Source of the DNA: Paenibacillus sp. FSL H7-0331
GTDB taxonomy: Bacteria > Bacillota > Bacilli > Paenibacillales > NBRC-103111
Direction: 5' to 3'
Assembly (NCBI RefSeq): GCF_001956045.1
Contig: NZ_MRTH01000007.1
Span: 62,001-126,000, forward strand
Length of the DNA stretch: 64,000 nucleotides
Each line of letters starts with the position of its first letter. The first letter of the stretch is position 1. Of this stretch, positions 18,912 to 28,636 are shown one piece after another. The position numbers were made by a program, and so were the translations under genes. The notes under the pieces are model-generated. The model did no database searches, was not told where the DNA came from, and saw nothing but the letters and a program-made list of their open reading frames with translations.

Positions 18912-21191
18912 ATGAGCACTTTACTGGATATCAAAGAAAAGTCACGTTCTCTGTTTAATAAATTGTTATTCAGTTTTTTGGTCATTATCCTCTTGTTCAC
19001 CACTTTTAATTTCGTCTCCTATGCTTTTTTCCGCAACAATTTATATGACGAGATCATTCGTTACAATACACTCAACCTGAATCATACCGTCGATAATTAT
19101 GAGAATCACCTTCATCTGCTCCAGACAACTTTACTGAGCGAGCTATTCAGCACTTCAGCCATCGCGTTGGAAAGCAGCCGGGATCAGCCCAGCTACTCGA
19201 CTGTCGTCGATCTCAACAACGAGCTTCGCGTCATGATGGGGAACGAACCTTTATTTCTGGATAATGTCATTGTGCAGTTCCAGAACCTGAAGATTGCCAT
19301 TGACAAGAACGGTTCCCACCAGTCTGCGGATTTGTTTGATAAATATTATGAATCCCAGCTGTACACCAAGGAATTCTGGAGAGCTGAGGCTTTAAAACCG
19401 TTCAGCTTTCAGCTGTATCCAGCTGCCGAATTTTCGCAAAAGAAGGTATTCGATCCGTCACCGGGCCAACAGCAGCTTCTGCCGATTATGGTCAAAAAGT
19501 CAGGCAGCTCGAATACGACGATTTTAGCCTTTCTCGACGCCAGTAAAGCTTTGAAAAAGTTCCATCAATCGATCAACAGTAATTTTCTGATTCTGGACAG
19601 CAGCGGGAAAGTGATCTACAACGTAGGGGATACGTCATTACTGGACAATCTTCCGGATTTCAGCAAATCGGATAGTCTGTTCATCAAGCACGATAAAAAT
19701 TTATACTTTTATAAGGCTTCTCCAGAGTCAGGGCTGATTTATGTCAATATCGTACCGGAGCAAAGCATCTCCCAGCAAACGACGCAGATGAACGTCATAT
19801 TGATTTCCCTACTGGTGATCGCGATTATTATAAGCGTCGGTACTTCCATTTTTTTCAGTATGAAATTCAACAATCCGCTGAAACGTATCGTTCAATCGGT
19901 TACCGAGCTTAATGCCAGCGCGCCACCTACCTTTCAAATTAGGGAATTCAATATTATAAGTCAGCGGCTGGCCCAGCTCGCCCAGTCCGATCGTAATGCC
20001 AAAGCCGACCTGTCGCATAAAGACTCCCTGCTGCAATACTATTCGTTCATTAATAAAATCAAAAACATCCAGACCCATTCCGACGTTCCACAAGAGGAAA
20101 AACCCGATATGCTGGAAAAACCGTTCGTTATGACGGCGTTCCAATTAACCTACAAGGAGGACTTCGAGGGAGTCACGGAGTTCGGCAAGGACAAGGCCTC
20201 TTATTATGTGAAGGAATTTATTCAGATGACGATGCTCAAGGAGTATGAAAATTCGCTAACGTTCCAAATGGAGCAGGATATGATCTTGACGCTGATATTT
20301 GCAGATCCTGTCTTGGACGAACGGCTTCAGCAAACACTGCTGCATATTAAGCAGGTGCTTGATCTTGATAATCAATATATATTTCTGACGATTGCGGTCA
20401 GCGATGTTTTCCCGGAATCTGCTAATTTCACCGCTGCTTACGAGCAGTCGTTGGGACGGCTTCAAAAAAGGAAGCTTAACGAGGAAACGCAGATTATCGC
20501 TCCGTCCACCACAGCAGAAACTCCCATTCACCACTGGGGCTTTACTTCCCTGGAGGATCAGGATTTCATGGTTCATCTGCATGCCGGAAATGCTGCCCAG
20601 ACGATAACACTCGTTCATCGTACTCTGGACCGAATGCAAAAAAACGAAGTGACCGCGCACGCATTTATAGATTTTGCCCAGGAGATTGTGAGCAAGGTGA
20701 ACAAAACACTAATCACGCTGCAGCTCGATATGCAGCTATCTGCTGATTCTCCCTCCCCCGGTGAGCAAATCCGCAGCTGCTATACGCACGAACAGTTTAA
20801 AGACTTCCTGAGCGGTTATCTTTCCTTAAGCGCAGAGCTGATTCAGAAGAAAAAGGAAGGCTACGACCATATCACGAAGTTTATGACCGAATATATGGAA
20901 TCCCATATCGGGGAGGACTTGTCGCTGGATATTCTCGCCGATAAATTAAAGGTATCTGCCGCCTATTTGTCCGCTTATTTCAAGGACAAGACCGGAATCA
21001 ACTTCATCGACTATCTGAACGATCTGCGCATCCGCAAAGCGAAGGAGATGCTGCTTGGCAGCGACGCCAAGATTCAGGATATTGCCGTTAGCGTTGGTTA
21101 TCAGAGCGTCAACTCCTTTATCCGCATGTTCAAGAGATCGACGGGAATGTCACCGGGTGAATTCCGCAAATCCTCGTTAACCGAGTCTTGA
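18912..21191 (+). CDS. Membrane-bound AraC family transcriptional regulator with extracellular sensor
   Basis: One-component regulator of about 759 residues. Membrane span 1 (about 17-38, LLFSFLVIILLFTTFNFVSY) is followed by a 250-residue extracellular region, span 2 near 290-310 (VILISLLVIAIIISVGTSIFF), a HAMP-like linker and a cytoplasmic helical part. The last 100 residues are AraC helix-turn-helix units (LADKLKVSAAYLSAYFKDKTG and IAVSVGYQSVNSFIRMFKRSTG). ATG at 18912 is chosen because AAGGAGG lies 8 bases before it; the longer frame from 18858 lacks a site. It is divergent from the nagB-like gene and 218 bases from the DUF4838 gene, so it probably senses a glycan outside the cell and controls both. 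Confidence 0.92.
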   Translation: MSTLLDIKEKSRSLFNKLLFSFLVIILLFTTFNFVSYAFFRNNLYDEIIRYNTLNLNHTVDNYENHLHLLQTTLLSELFSTSAIALESSRDQPSYSTVVDLNNELRVMMGNEPLFLDNVIVQFQNLKIAIDKNGSHQSADLFDKYYESQLYTKEFWRAEALKPFSFQLYPAAEFSQKKVFDPSPGQQQLLPIMVKKSGSSNTTILAFLDASKALKKFHQSINSNFLILDSSGKVIYNVGDTSLLDNLPDFSKSDSLFIKHDKNLYFYKASPESGLIYVNIVPEQSISQQTTQMNVILISLLVIAIIISVGTSIFFSMKFNNPLKRIVQSVTELNASAPPTFQIREFNIISQRLAQLAQSDRNAKADLSHKDSLLQYYSFINKIKNIQTHSDVPQEEKPDMLEKPFVMTAFQLTYKEDFEGVTEFGKDKASYYVKEFIQMTMLKEYENSLTFQMEQDMILTLIFADPVLDERLQQTLLHIKQVLDLDNQYIFLTIAVSDVFPESANFTAAYEQSLGRLQKRKLNEETQIIAPSTTAETPIHHWGFTSLEDQDFMVHLHAGNAAQTITLVHRTLDRMQKNEVTAHAFIDFAQEIVSKVNKTLITLQLDMQLSADSPSPGEQIRSCYTHEQFKDFLSGYLSLSAELIQKKKEGYDHITKFMTEYMESHIGEDLSLDILADKLKVSAAYLSAYFKDKTGINFIDYLNDLRIRKAKEMLLGSDAKIQDIAVSVGYQSVNSFIRMFKRSTGMSPGEFRKSSLTES

Positions 21192-21409
21192 ATCTGAAGC
21201 CTTTCGCCGGACTGTCAGTAGTGCGACAGCTGACGGTTTTTATAGCAAGTTTTAAAAATGTGCATTTTATTGAAAAAGGTACATTTGCGATTGTATGTAA
21301 TCGAAGCAGATTCGAAAAACGGTCTATAGCCGAAGGTTTCAGAATTTCGTATAGTGGACTTACAGCAGCATTCAGCCATGCTAAGCCCCTACGAAAGGAT
21401 GAACACAAG

Positions 21410-23626
21410 ATGAACATTCTGTATTCAGGAACAGAGCCTGTACAGCACCTAGCGATGCCCATTATCGTAGATAAAGGAGCATTTGCTACAATTCGTGAGG
21501 CCGCATTTGCGGAGCAGGAAATCGATTGGTGGGACGAGTCCAATCCACAAGCGCTTCACTGCACGCAATGCTTTGCTGCGGTCGAGCTGCGCAGCCACCT
21601 TTGCCTGTTAACCGGAGTGGATGAACAGGATGAACGTTATTTCCCGCTGCGCGACACCGATGAGCTTGAGGACATGGAGCCGCTTCAATGCGACGGCATC
21701 CTTGTCGGAACACCGGCAAGCAGCCGATTTGCCCAGCAGCTTTGGGACCATCACGAGCTGGCGCGGCGCTACGAATGGGACAGCCTTTCCGCTGAAGGCT
21801 TCTGTGCGGTAACGGTCAACAACCAAGGCGGCAAGCTGCTTCTACTAGCCGGCCGGGACCGTGTCGGCACCTTGTATGCGGTGTATGCTTTTCTGGAAAC
21901 GCTCGGCTTCCGCTGGTTCGGACTCGGCGAGCAGGGCATGGTGGTACCTGCCTCGGTGAATTTCACCCTGCCGGACACAGATATATGCGAGGCCCCGCGC
22001 TTTCGGACAAGGGGCTGCTACAGTGAGCATATCGATGACTCCTCGGCGGACCTGACCAACTGGATGGCGCGCAACCGCGTCAATTTTGTATTTCTCGATC
22101 GCATACACAATCCTCACGCATTGAAAAAACGGGGTATTCGCCTTTGCGCCGGAGGCCATAACATCCTATCAAGATTTTTGAACCCGCATGCCCCCTATCC
22201 ATACCCTCCGTCTCATGGGCCCGGTCATTCCACTGCCATAATCGACAGCCGACCGACTTATTTTGAAGCCCATCCTGAGTGGTTCGGGCTGGTCAACGGT
22301 GAGCGCAGCGCCAATGTCGGCGCAGGCGACCGTGAAGGCTATGGGGACAACTATTGTACCACCAATGCCGATGCCACCGACGAGCTGTGCAGCAATGTGG
22401 TAGAGGATCTCATATCCGGTGACTGGAAGCAGGTTGATTACTTAAACTTCTGGATGCTGGATAACGGACAATGGTGCTCCTGTGAGCAGTGCGAAACGAC
22501 AGGCAACTATGCGTACAAAATGATTCTCGTCACCCATCGACTGCGCCAGTTTATCCGTCAGGCCATCATGGACGGGCGGTTGAAGCGGGATGTGAAGATT
22601 TTGTTCCCCGTCTACCACGAGACGCTGCCCGCACCGGACCGACCATTGCCGGAAGATTACGATTATGCCAGCTGTTACCCAACTTATTTTCCAATTGAGC
22701 GCTGTTATGTCCACCGTCTGGACGATGCAGTATGCACCGAAACCAATGCGGATTTAATGAGCACGTATCGCCCCTGGACAACCGATCTGAACCGGCATTA
22801 CCGCGGTGAGCTGTATATCGGCGAATATTACAATGTGGGAGCCTTCGCCACGATTCCGGTTCCGTTCATGACGATCATGAAGCAGGACATCCCATTTTAT
22901 TACCGGACCGGTATCCGACACTTTCATTACATGCACATGTCCGACCAAAAATGGGGTACCCTGACTCTCACCAACTACCAGCTGTATAGAATGCTGTGGA
23001 ATCCAGAGCTGAATGTAGAAGCACTGCTTGATGATTACTTCACTCAGTATTATGGAGAAGTCGCAAGGGAGATGCGCCATTTCTATGAATCATTGGAGAC
23101 CGCGATGCGCAATGCCAAGTTCCTGAAGCATTATCAATACCTCGGAGACCGGCGTCTATCGCTCGCAGCTCTGTTGAATCAGGATGCAGAAATCCTGTTT
23201 CCGCTTAAACACATGCAGTACGAGCAGCAGTCAGATGATCCTAACGCAGGCATCAGCCTTGTGCAAACGATGGATCTGCTGGCCTACTGCCGCAAGCTGA
23301 TAGACGATGCACTGCTTCATGCTAAGAAAGACGAGGTTATAACGCGGCTTCTGGAGGACGAGATGCGATTCACCTATCTCGAAGACATGACCCATTACCT
23401 CTACTATATGGTGCGGACGAACAGGTTCAAATGGTCCGGACGCCACAAGCTGGCGAAGCGCAGCTTCACTCATGCGCGGCACTATGCCAAGAGATTGGAG
23501 CACAACACGGAAGCGACCAAGCCTACTGGCCGATTCAAGCTGTATGATAATGCGTTGAAGGCGAGCTGGTGCGAGGACGCTTACCGGAATTACATGCAAC
23601 TGTTCGGTAATGGTACAGAGGATTAA
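21410..23626 (+). CDS. DUF4838 domain protein, probable glycoside-hydrolase-like enzyme
   Basis: A cytoplasmic-looking protein of about 738 residues with no signal peptide. The N-terminal 150 residues resemble the beta domain that precedes many alpha-glucuronidase/hexosaminidase-type barrels (GKLLLLAGRDRVGTLYAVYAFLETLGFRWFG). The central part, with WMLDNGQWCSCEQCE and YHETLPAPDRPLP, fits the DUF4838 barrel. The family is found in glycan-use loci, but its activity is not established. Start ATG 21410 follows GAAAGGATG; a longer frame from 21188 has no site and would overlap the regulator's stop. The gap 21192-21409 is AT-rich and likely holds its promoter. A terminator follows at 23689. Confidence 0.85.
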   Translation: MNILYSGTEPVQHLAMPIIVDKGAFATIREAAFAEQEIDWWDESNPQALHCTQCFAAVELRSHLCLLTGVDEQDERYFPLRDTDELEDMEPLQCDGILVGTPASSRFAQQLWDHHELARRYEWDSLSAEGFCAVTVNNQGGKLLLLAGRDRVGTLYAVYAFLETLGFRWFGLGEQGMVVPASVNFTLPDTDICEAPRFRTRGCYSEHIDDSSADLTNWMARNRVNFVFLDRIHNPHALKKRGIRLCAGGHNILSRFLNPHAPYPYPPSHGPGHSTAIIDSRPTYFEAHPEWFGLVNGERSANVGAGDREGYGDNYCTTNADATDELCSNVVEDLISGDWKQVDYLNFWMLDNGQWCSCEQCETTGNYAYKMILVTHRLRQFIRQAIMDGRLKRDVKILFPVYHETLPAPDRPLPEDYDYASCYPTYFPIERCYVHRLDDAVCTETNADLMSTYRPWTTDLNRHYRGELYIGEYYNVGAFATIPVPFMTIMKQDIPFYYRTGIRHFHYMHMSDQKWGTLTLTNYQLYRMLWNPELNVEALLDDYFTQYYGEVAREMRHFYESLETAMRNAKFLKHYQYLGDRRLSLAALLNQDAEILFPLKHMQYEQQSDDPNAGISLVQTMDLLAYCRKLIDDALLHAKKDEVITRLLEDEMRFTYLEDMTHYLYYMVRTNRFKWSGRHKLAKRSFTHARHYAKRLEHNTEATKPTGRFKLYDNALKASWCEDAYRNYMQLFGNGTED

Positions 23627-23688
23627 ATGCGAATGCGACTGACCAGCGAGATAAGACGAGTGAGTGACACAGTCCCCACATAAGAATG

Positions 23689-23733
23689 AATAAAGCTCCA
23701 AAACCACTATGAAGGTGGATTTGGAGCTTTATT
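23689..23733. terminator. Bidirectional Rho-independent terminator
   Basis: A 14-base perfect stem AATAAAGCTCCAAA/TTTGGAGCTTTATT extended after one mismatch by CCAC/GTGG. A/T-rich flanks on both sides let it serve the plus-strand DUF4838 gene and the minus-strand lipoprotein gene that converge here. Confidence 0.88.
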
Positions 23734-23741
23734 TGACTATT

Positions 23742-25268
23742 TCAAAGTATCTTGTCCGTACGCTCATAAGCCGTCTTGTAAATAGCTTTGATTTTATCCA
23801 GACCCAGCTTATTTTGCTCGGCAACAAATTGATCCCATTCCGCCATTTTTCTTTCACCCAGAATGAATTTGGATAAATTCTCGTCCCTGCTTTTTTCCAG
23901 CGCTTTACCGGTTGTCGAAATGATTTCAAGCTCATTTTCATTGAATGATGGCTTCGGTCTATACTCGGAATCATATTTACGCGCTTCCGGGTAAGCCGCT
24001 TGCAGCTCCTTGGAGGAAAGGGACAGATGCGCGTCATAATCAATCCATTGGTAGGTGCCATAAGTAGCCAATCCGGTTTTCTTACGCAGATCGGTTACAT
24101 CGACAAAGTCGGCTTTCATTTTCTTTGTGCCGTTTTCTACCGTGTACGATTCACCTTCTTTGCCCCAGCTTGCCATCGTTTTGCCTTCCTCGGAGTAGAA
24201 GAAATCCATGAATTTCATAATATCCTTCACATCCTTGGCCTTCGAGGCAATGACGAAGCCTCCGGTGACTGTGTGCGTATAAGCGTTCTGCTGCTTGCCG
24301 TTCGCTCCCCCAGCAGGCGGTGCCATCAAGGCTACCGTAAACTGCGGATTTTCTTTGCGCATCGCCAGATTGAAGAAGTCGATCCGTCCGATATAATCCA
24401 CGGTGATAAAGGACTTGGAACCGGCCATCATATCCTGCCATTGCTTCGTTTCAAGCGTAAGAAAATCCGGTGGAATCAGCCCATCCTTGTAAAATTTGTT
24501 CATATACTCGATCATCGTCTTGAATTCGTTCTCCGTCGGGCCGTAGCGAACATCCTTTTTCGCCTTGTCGTAGAAGAAATCATCATGCGTGCCAAAGCCA
24601 GGGGCCATATATTTCAGGATCTGCAGACGGTTTCCGCCGATTCTGAAGGAGAGCGGGTAGCTGTCCGGGTACTTCGCTTTTAATTGCTTCAATACCTCAT
24701 ATAACTCATCGTAAGTCGCCGGAGCTTTAAGCCCCTCCTTTTTGAAAATATCATCGCGGTCCATCCAGATTGTCCGGTTCGTCTCACCAAAGCCCTCGTT
24801 CGGGAACTGATACATCTTGCCGTCAGCCGCAATCGCTTCCTTTGTAATATCCGGATATTTCTCCATCCACTTTTTGAAATTCGGCATTTGGTCCTTATAA
24901 TCCAGAATATTGACGAACGCGCCCTGCTGGCCGAATTTATTCGCCTGCTGCAGATCCTTAACGATCATCAGGTCGGGAATTTGACCGGAAGCAACGGCCA
25001 GATTAACAGCTTCATCCGTCTTGCCAGGTGGCGTGCGCACATCCAGAGTTACACCCGTTTTCTCCTCGATCCACTTCCAGGCCGGCCAGTCCTTGCTATA
25101 AGGCCAGCTTGGATTGGACTCCGTGAGCATGGTGAACGTTTTTTTGACAGGAGGGCTGTTAGGAACCGCAGCTTGTGGGGTTTCTTTCGTTTCACCACCA
25201 GAAGCACATCCGGTAACCAGCGATAATCCTACAACCGACGACAACAAGATTGAACCCTTTTTACTCAT
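23742..25268 (-). CDS. Carbohydrate ABC transporter substrate-binding lipoprotein (LplA type)
   Basis: Extracellular solute-binding lipoprotein of about 508 residues. The signal ends in LSLVTGC with a lipidated Cys, followed by a Ser/Gly/Pro-rich linker. It opens with FTMLTESNPSWPYSKDWPAWKWIEEKTGV, characteristic of the large Lpl/YtcQ-type binding proteins of Paenibacillus, and ends in a helical LGLDKIKAIYKTAYERTD tail. ATG 25268 has GAGGTGA behind it; the frame from 25286 would add six residues. It is the last gene of a permease, permease, binding-protein operon and is convergent with the DUF4838 gene. It probably delivers the same oligosaccharide that the DUF4838 block degrades, which is inference from position. 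Confidence 0.92.
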   Translation of the reverse strand: MSKKGSILLSSVVGLSLVTGCASGGETKETPQAAVPNSPPVKKTFTMLTESNPSWPYSKDWPAWKWIEEKTGVTLDVRTPPGKTDEAVNLAVASGQIPDLMIVKDLQQANKFGQQGAFVNILDYKDQMPNFKKWMEKYPDITKEAIAADGKMYQFPNEGFGETNRTIWMDRDDIFKKEGLKAPATYDELYEVLKQLKAKYPDSYPLSFRIGGNRLQILKYMAPGFGTHDDFFYDKAKKDVRYGPTENEFKTMIEYMNKFYKDGLIPPDFLTLETKQWQDMMAGSKSFITVDYIGRIDFFNLAMRKENPQFTVALMAPPAGGANGKQQNAYTHTVTGGFVIASKAKDVKDIMKFMDFFYSEEGKTMASWGKEGESYTVENGTKKMKADFVDVTDLRKKTGLATYGTYQWIDYDAHLSLSSKELQAAYPEARKYDSEYRPKPSFNENELEIISTTGKALEKSRDENLSKFILGERKMAEWDQFVAEQNKLGLDKIKAIYKTAYERTDKIL

Positions 25269-25357
25269 GCGTCTCACCTCATTCATATGATTATACTCTT
25301 TAAGAGCGTGTCTCCAAAGTTCATACAGATTTGATGCATATGGCCTTGTCCTGCTGC

Positions 25358-26224
25358 TCAGCCCTTCACAGCACCAATTAGAGCCCCTTTGACGAAATAC
25401 TTTTGCAGAAACGGGTAAATCATCAGAATCGGTAAGGTTGCCACCATAATAACGGTATACTTCAGGGACTCCTCGACAATCACGTTATCACCGCCAATTC
25501 CGGTAGACTCCCCATAGCCGCTGGCGCCTGCCAGCACGATACTTCGCAGCACGACCTGAAGCGGGAACAGTTTCTCATCGGTCAGATACAGAAACGGCAG
25601 GGTAAAGTTATTCCACAGCGCGACTGCATAATACAACCCGATTGTCGCAAAAGCCGCTTGGGATAAAGGAATGACAATTCTGATAAAAATTCCAAAGTCG
25701 GTCAGTCCGTCCATTGTCCCGGATTCCTCAAGCTCGACCGGAACATTCTGGAAGAAAGTGCGCATAACCAGCAGGTTAAATGAGTTGACGGCTCCCGGCA
25801 GCACCATTGCCCACAACGTGTCCATCAAACCAAAGCTTTTGACAACGAGAAACGTCGGGATCATTCCCCCGCTGAAAAACATCGTAAAAATAATGATCAA
25901 GGTGAATCCCTTATGAAATACCATCCTTTTCTTGGATAAAGAGTACGCCCCCATTGCCGTAATGACCAATGAAATCAAGGTACCTAACACTACATAGAGG
26001 ATCGTATTGCCGTAGGCGCGCATAATCCTCGGATCACTCAGCACCATTGTATACATATCAAAGTTCAGTCCCTTGGGGAATAGCGTGACCTCGCCGCGGA
26101 GCACGAAAATATCCTTACTGAGTGAAATCGACAGCATGTACCAGAACGGATAGATGGTGACAACAGCTACAAACAGCAGGATCACCACGTTAACAGCGGA
26201 AAACAAACTCCATTTTTTCTTCAA
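25358..26224 (-). CDS. Carbohydrate ABC transporter permease (LplC/YtcP type)
   Basis: Membrane permease of 288 residues, six predicted spans, the first at residues 10-30 (NVVILLFVAVVTIYPFWYMLS). The EAA loop is ELEESGTMDGLTDFGIF followed by IVIPLSQAAFAT. The start is TTG at 26224, with AGGTGAGATGAG before it. An ATG within that site is out of frame. It is 10 bases from the upstream permease, so the two are cotranscribed. Family members end in KGALIGAVKG, as here. Confidence 0.92.
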   Translation of the reverse strand: MKKKWSLFSAVNVVILLFVAVVTIYPFWYMLSISLSKDIFVLRGEVTLFPKGLNFDMYTMVLSDPRIMRAYGNTILYVVLGTLISLVITAMGAYSLSKKRMVFHKGFTLIIIFTMFFSGGMIPTFLVVKSFGLMDTLWAMVLPGAVNSFNLLVMRTFFQNVPVELEESGTMDGLTDFGIFIRIVIPLSQAAFATIGLYYAVALWNNFTLPFLYLTDEKLFPLQVVLRSIVLAGASGYGESTGIGGDNVIVEESLKYTVIMVATLPILMIYPFLQKYFVKGALIGAVKG

Positions 26225-26234
26225 CTCATCTCAC

Positions 26235-27203
26235 CTACCATAGGCTGTTTTCTGAAAGCTTGCGGCTCACATAATTGGCCGAAATGATGAATACCAAACT
26301 TACCAAACCCGTGAATAAATCGATTGCGGCGGCGTAGCTGAAATTGGAATTAGTCAAACCGACTCTGTATACATAGGTACTGATAATATCAGCGGTTTCA
26401 TAGGTAGCCGGATTGGACAGCAGGAATACTTTCTCAAACCCGATTTCCAGCACCTTGCCCACATTCAATATAAACACAATCGTAATCGCCGGCATAATGC
26501 CAGGCAGCGTTACATGAATCAATTTATGAAACCGATTCGCTCCATCGATATCCGAAGCTTCATACAATTGCGGGTCTATGGCCGTTAATGCCGCTAAATA
26601 AATAATCGTTTCCCACCCAAAATGCTGCCACACATCCGAGGACACGTAGATTGTACGAAACCAGCCCGGATTCACGAGGAAGTTAATCATGTCGAAGCCG
26701 GAAGCCTTGATCAACTGATTAACCAGGCCTGAGGTCGGAGACAGGAACAAAACCACCATACTGGCGACAACGACATTGGATATAAAATGGGGCAGGTAGC
26801 TCGCCGTCTGCACAAATCTTTTGAAGGCTGCATGTTTCATTTCGTTCAACAGTAGAGCAAGCGTAATCGGAACGGCAAATCCGAACAGCAGCTTATATAC
26901 GCCAAGTAAAATCGTGTTTCTCATGAGAATGAAAAAATCGGGATTTTCAAAAAACATCAAATAATATTTGAAACCCACCCAGCTGCTTTCCCATATGCCC
27001 CGGTACAAATTGTAGTTTTTGAATGAAATCACAATTCCAAATATCGGCAGGTACTTAAATAAGAGGTAATACAATAGACAAGGTAAAAACATCCAGATCA
27101 AATATTTGCTGCTGCGCCACTTTCGTTTGAGAACCGTAAACCGGCTTGTGCGCTTCTCGACAAATTGCGAACCCGCATCGCCAGTCACAAAACGGGATTG
27201 CAT
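26235..27203 (-). CDS. Carbohydrate ABC transporter permease (LplB type)
   Basis: Membrane permease of about 322 residues, first gene of the importer. The N terminus is polar and basic for about 45 residues before span 1 (LPCLLYYLLFKYLPIFGIVISF, with the PxFGIVISFKNYN motif typical of LplB). The EAA loop is QLYEASDIDGANRFHKL. The ATG follows AAGGAGG at good spacing. No ATPase is encoded nearby, as usual for importers that share a common ATPase. The 386-base gap upstream holds a strong hairpin at 27436. Confidence 0.92.
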   Translation of the reverse strand: MQSRFVTGDAGSQFVEKRTSRFTVLKRKWRSSKYLIWMFLPCLLYYLLFKYLPIFGIVISFKNYNLYRGIWESSWVGFKYYLMFFENPDFFILMRNTILLGVYKLLFGFAVPITLALLLNEMKHAAFKRFVQTASYLPHFISNVVVASMVVLFLSPTSGLVNQLIKASGFDMINFLVNPGWFRTIYVSSDVWQHFGWETIIYLAALTAIDPQLYEASDIDGANRFHKLIHVTLPGIMPAITIVFILNVGKVLEIGFEKVFLLSNPATYETADIISTYVYRVGLTNSNFSYAAAIDLFTGLVSLVFIISANYVSRKLSENSLW

Positions 27204-27435
27204 AAGCGTAACCTCCTTCTAAAAGCGATTGTCCATGTACACGATCTTCATGATGCTTGTGTGACCTAAGCTCGCGACGTCTGGTATTGATCTCATCATA
27301 TCGAGAGTCCCGATGCCGGGCTACCTCCACGTTTTTATGTCTTGTTCCTTTTTTGGACCCGCTGAAAAATGGTGATTACCTAGAAAACGGAATATGGCGA
27401 GTTTACCGTGTGGCTGTGCTTATGAACGATACCAA

Positions 27436-27470
27436 ACAGCCCGCTTCACTCTTTTGAGTGAACGGGCTGT
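27436..27470 (-). promoter_or_regulatory. Strong hairpin upstream of the Lpl-type importer
   Basis: Inverted repeat ACAGCCCG-TTCACTC/GAGTGAA-CGGGCTGT with one bulged C and a TTTT loop (15 pairs). It stands in the 27204-27589 gap, which has no gene, between the divergent importer operon and the small DUF4023-like gene. Read leftward it is followed by TTTGG only, so it is a possible attenuator or leader structure, or a terminator of an unseen transcript. I see nothing else in the gap that I can name. Confidence 0.5.
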
Positions 27471-27589
27471 GCTGAGTTTATGTAGCTTCTTGTAGGCTGC
27501 TTTCTGTCTCTACCTGACCTGATCCATGCATGTTTTCAAGATCAACAGGTTACAGTAACAAGTGATTGTACAATAGAGGAGGTTTACTC

Positions 27590-27721
27590 ATGGACGATAC
27601 GCATGATTTTGTAGAGAAAGTACACGACACACAGAAAAAAGCCGAGGCTAATAAAAGACATCAAGGTAAAGGAACCCCAGGCGACAAGCTGCCCAATAAG
27701 CAGCACAGTACCAATAAGTAA
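27590..27721 (+). CDS. Short charged protein, DUF4023-like
   Basis: A 43-residue, Lys/His/Asp-rich soluble protein beginning MDDTHDFVEKVHDTQKKAE and ending in a GKGTPGDKLPNKQHSTNK-type tail. An AGGAGG site is 9 bases before the ATG and a hairpin follows the stop, so the gene is convincing despite its size. Composition and pattern match my recollection of the DUF4023 family of small Bacillales proteins, which has no known role. It may be sporulation-related like other tiny basic proteins, but nothing in the sequence proves that. Confidence 0.75.
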   Translation: MDDTHDFVEKVHDTQKKAEANKRHQGKGTPGDKLPNKQHSTNK

Positions 27722-27732
27722 TTACAGCCAAA

Positions 27733-27776
27733 GAGGCTTTTCCTTTAGCAGCCAACACTGCTTAGGGGAAAGCCTC
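27733..27776. terminator. Probable terminator hairpin
   Basis: Long imperfect stem GAGGCTTTTCCTTTAGCAG with CTGCTTAGGGGAAAGCCTC, just after the DUF4023-like gene and 100 bases beyond the end of the convergent RNase H gene. It has no long T-run, so it may act together with flanking sequence on both strands. Confidence 0.65.
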
Positions 27777-27876
27777 CTTGTATGTTATGTATATACAGCA
27801 AGTCGCAAGTTCCGCCTACACCATCCACCCGTGGAACAGGCTTCATAATAACTCGCTTCCCTTGCCCTTGCTCAGT

Positions 27877-28590
27877 CTACTTGCGACCGTAATCGGCTTT
27901 GATCTCTCCCCACGCCTTCGTATCCCACTTGAGAATCGGATTGCTGTAGGTGTTTGAATGCAGCCAATTGAGAGCACGGTCGACAAGCGTCCAAATTTCC
28001 TCGGTTGAGGCGTCGCGCGGCAATGTCGTAGCAACAGCCTTTTTACGAATCCAGCTCATCGCTGTCATCGAATCACTGTACACCGTCATCGAGCTGCCCT
28101 GCTGCTTGAGATAGGCCAGTGCATGGACAATCGCCAAAAATTCACCCAGATTATTCGTACCCTTGGCAATCGGCGGGTGCTCGAAGATGACCTCACCGGT
28201 TCTTGTGCTTACTCCTTTGTACTCAACAATACCCGGATTGCCCTTACTGCCCACATCTACAGATATACTGTCGAGCACGACCTGTTGAGGCAGTTTCCCT
28301 CCGGCTGCCTTATCTCCGCTGGGTGAGCCTGTGCCACCTGAGGCACCTGACTTGCCCTTCCAGCTTGTCGAACCCGTACTGGTACCGACCGCTGCTTTGG
28401 CCGCCGCAAAGGACGACTTCCAGCCTCGGGCCAACGCAGCCTGAGCCTCAGCCGAGCTCTCATAGGCTTTAAACTTGGCTTGCGGATAGCCATTCGTTTG
28501 CTGCTGGCACTCTGCCCAGGTTTCGTAAATACCCGGTACTTTCCCTTCCCATACTACATAATATTTTTGCTTGGCCACAGAATTGCTCAC
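27877..28590 (-). CDS. Ribonuclease H with N-terminal viroplasmin-like domain
   Basis: Cytoplasmic RNase HI-type enzyme of about 237 residues that cuts the RNA strand of RNA-DNA hybrids. Residues 8-55 form a caulimovirus-VI (viroplasmin) domain (KYYVVWEGKVPGIYETWAECQQQTNGYPQAKFKAYES), as in eukaryotic RNase H1 and several Bacillota enzymes. A Gly/Ser linker follows, then the catalytic domain with acidic residues in SISVDVGS, NLGEFLAIVHAL, VYSDSMTAM and a final ADYGRK Asp. All four catalytic acids appear present. It starts 46 bases after recQ on the same strand, so the two may be cotranscribed. Confidence 0.92.
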   Translation of the reverse strand: MSNSVAKQKYYVVWEGKVPGIYETWAECQQQTNGYPQAKFKAYESSAEAQAALARGWKSSFAAAKAAVGTSTGSTSWKGKSGASGGTGSPSGDKAAGGKLPQQVVLDSISVDVGSKGNPGIVEYKGVSTRTGEVIFEHPPIAKGTNNLGEFLAIVHALAYLKQQGSSMTVYSDSMTAMSWIRKKAVATTLPRDASTEEIWTLVDRALNWLHSNTYSNPILKWDTKAWGEIKADYGRK

Positions 28591-28636
28591 CTTCTAACAA
28601 GGATAATATAAAGACCGCCTGTATTTCAATTTCCTG

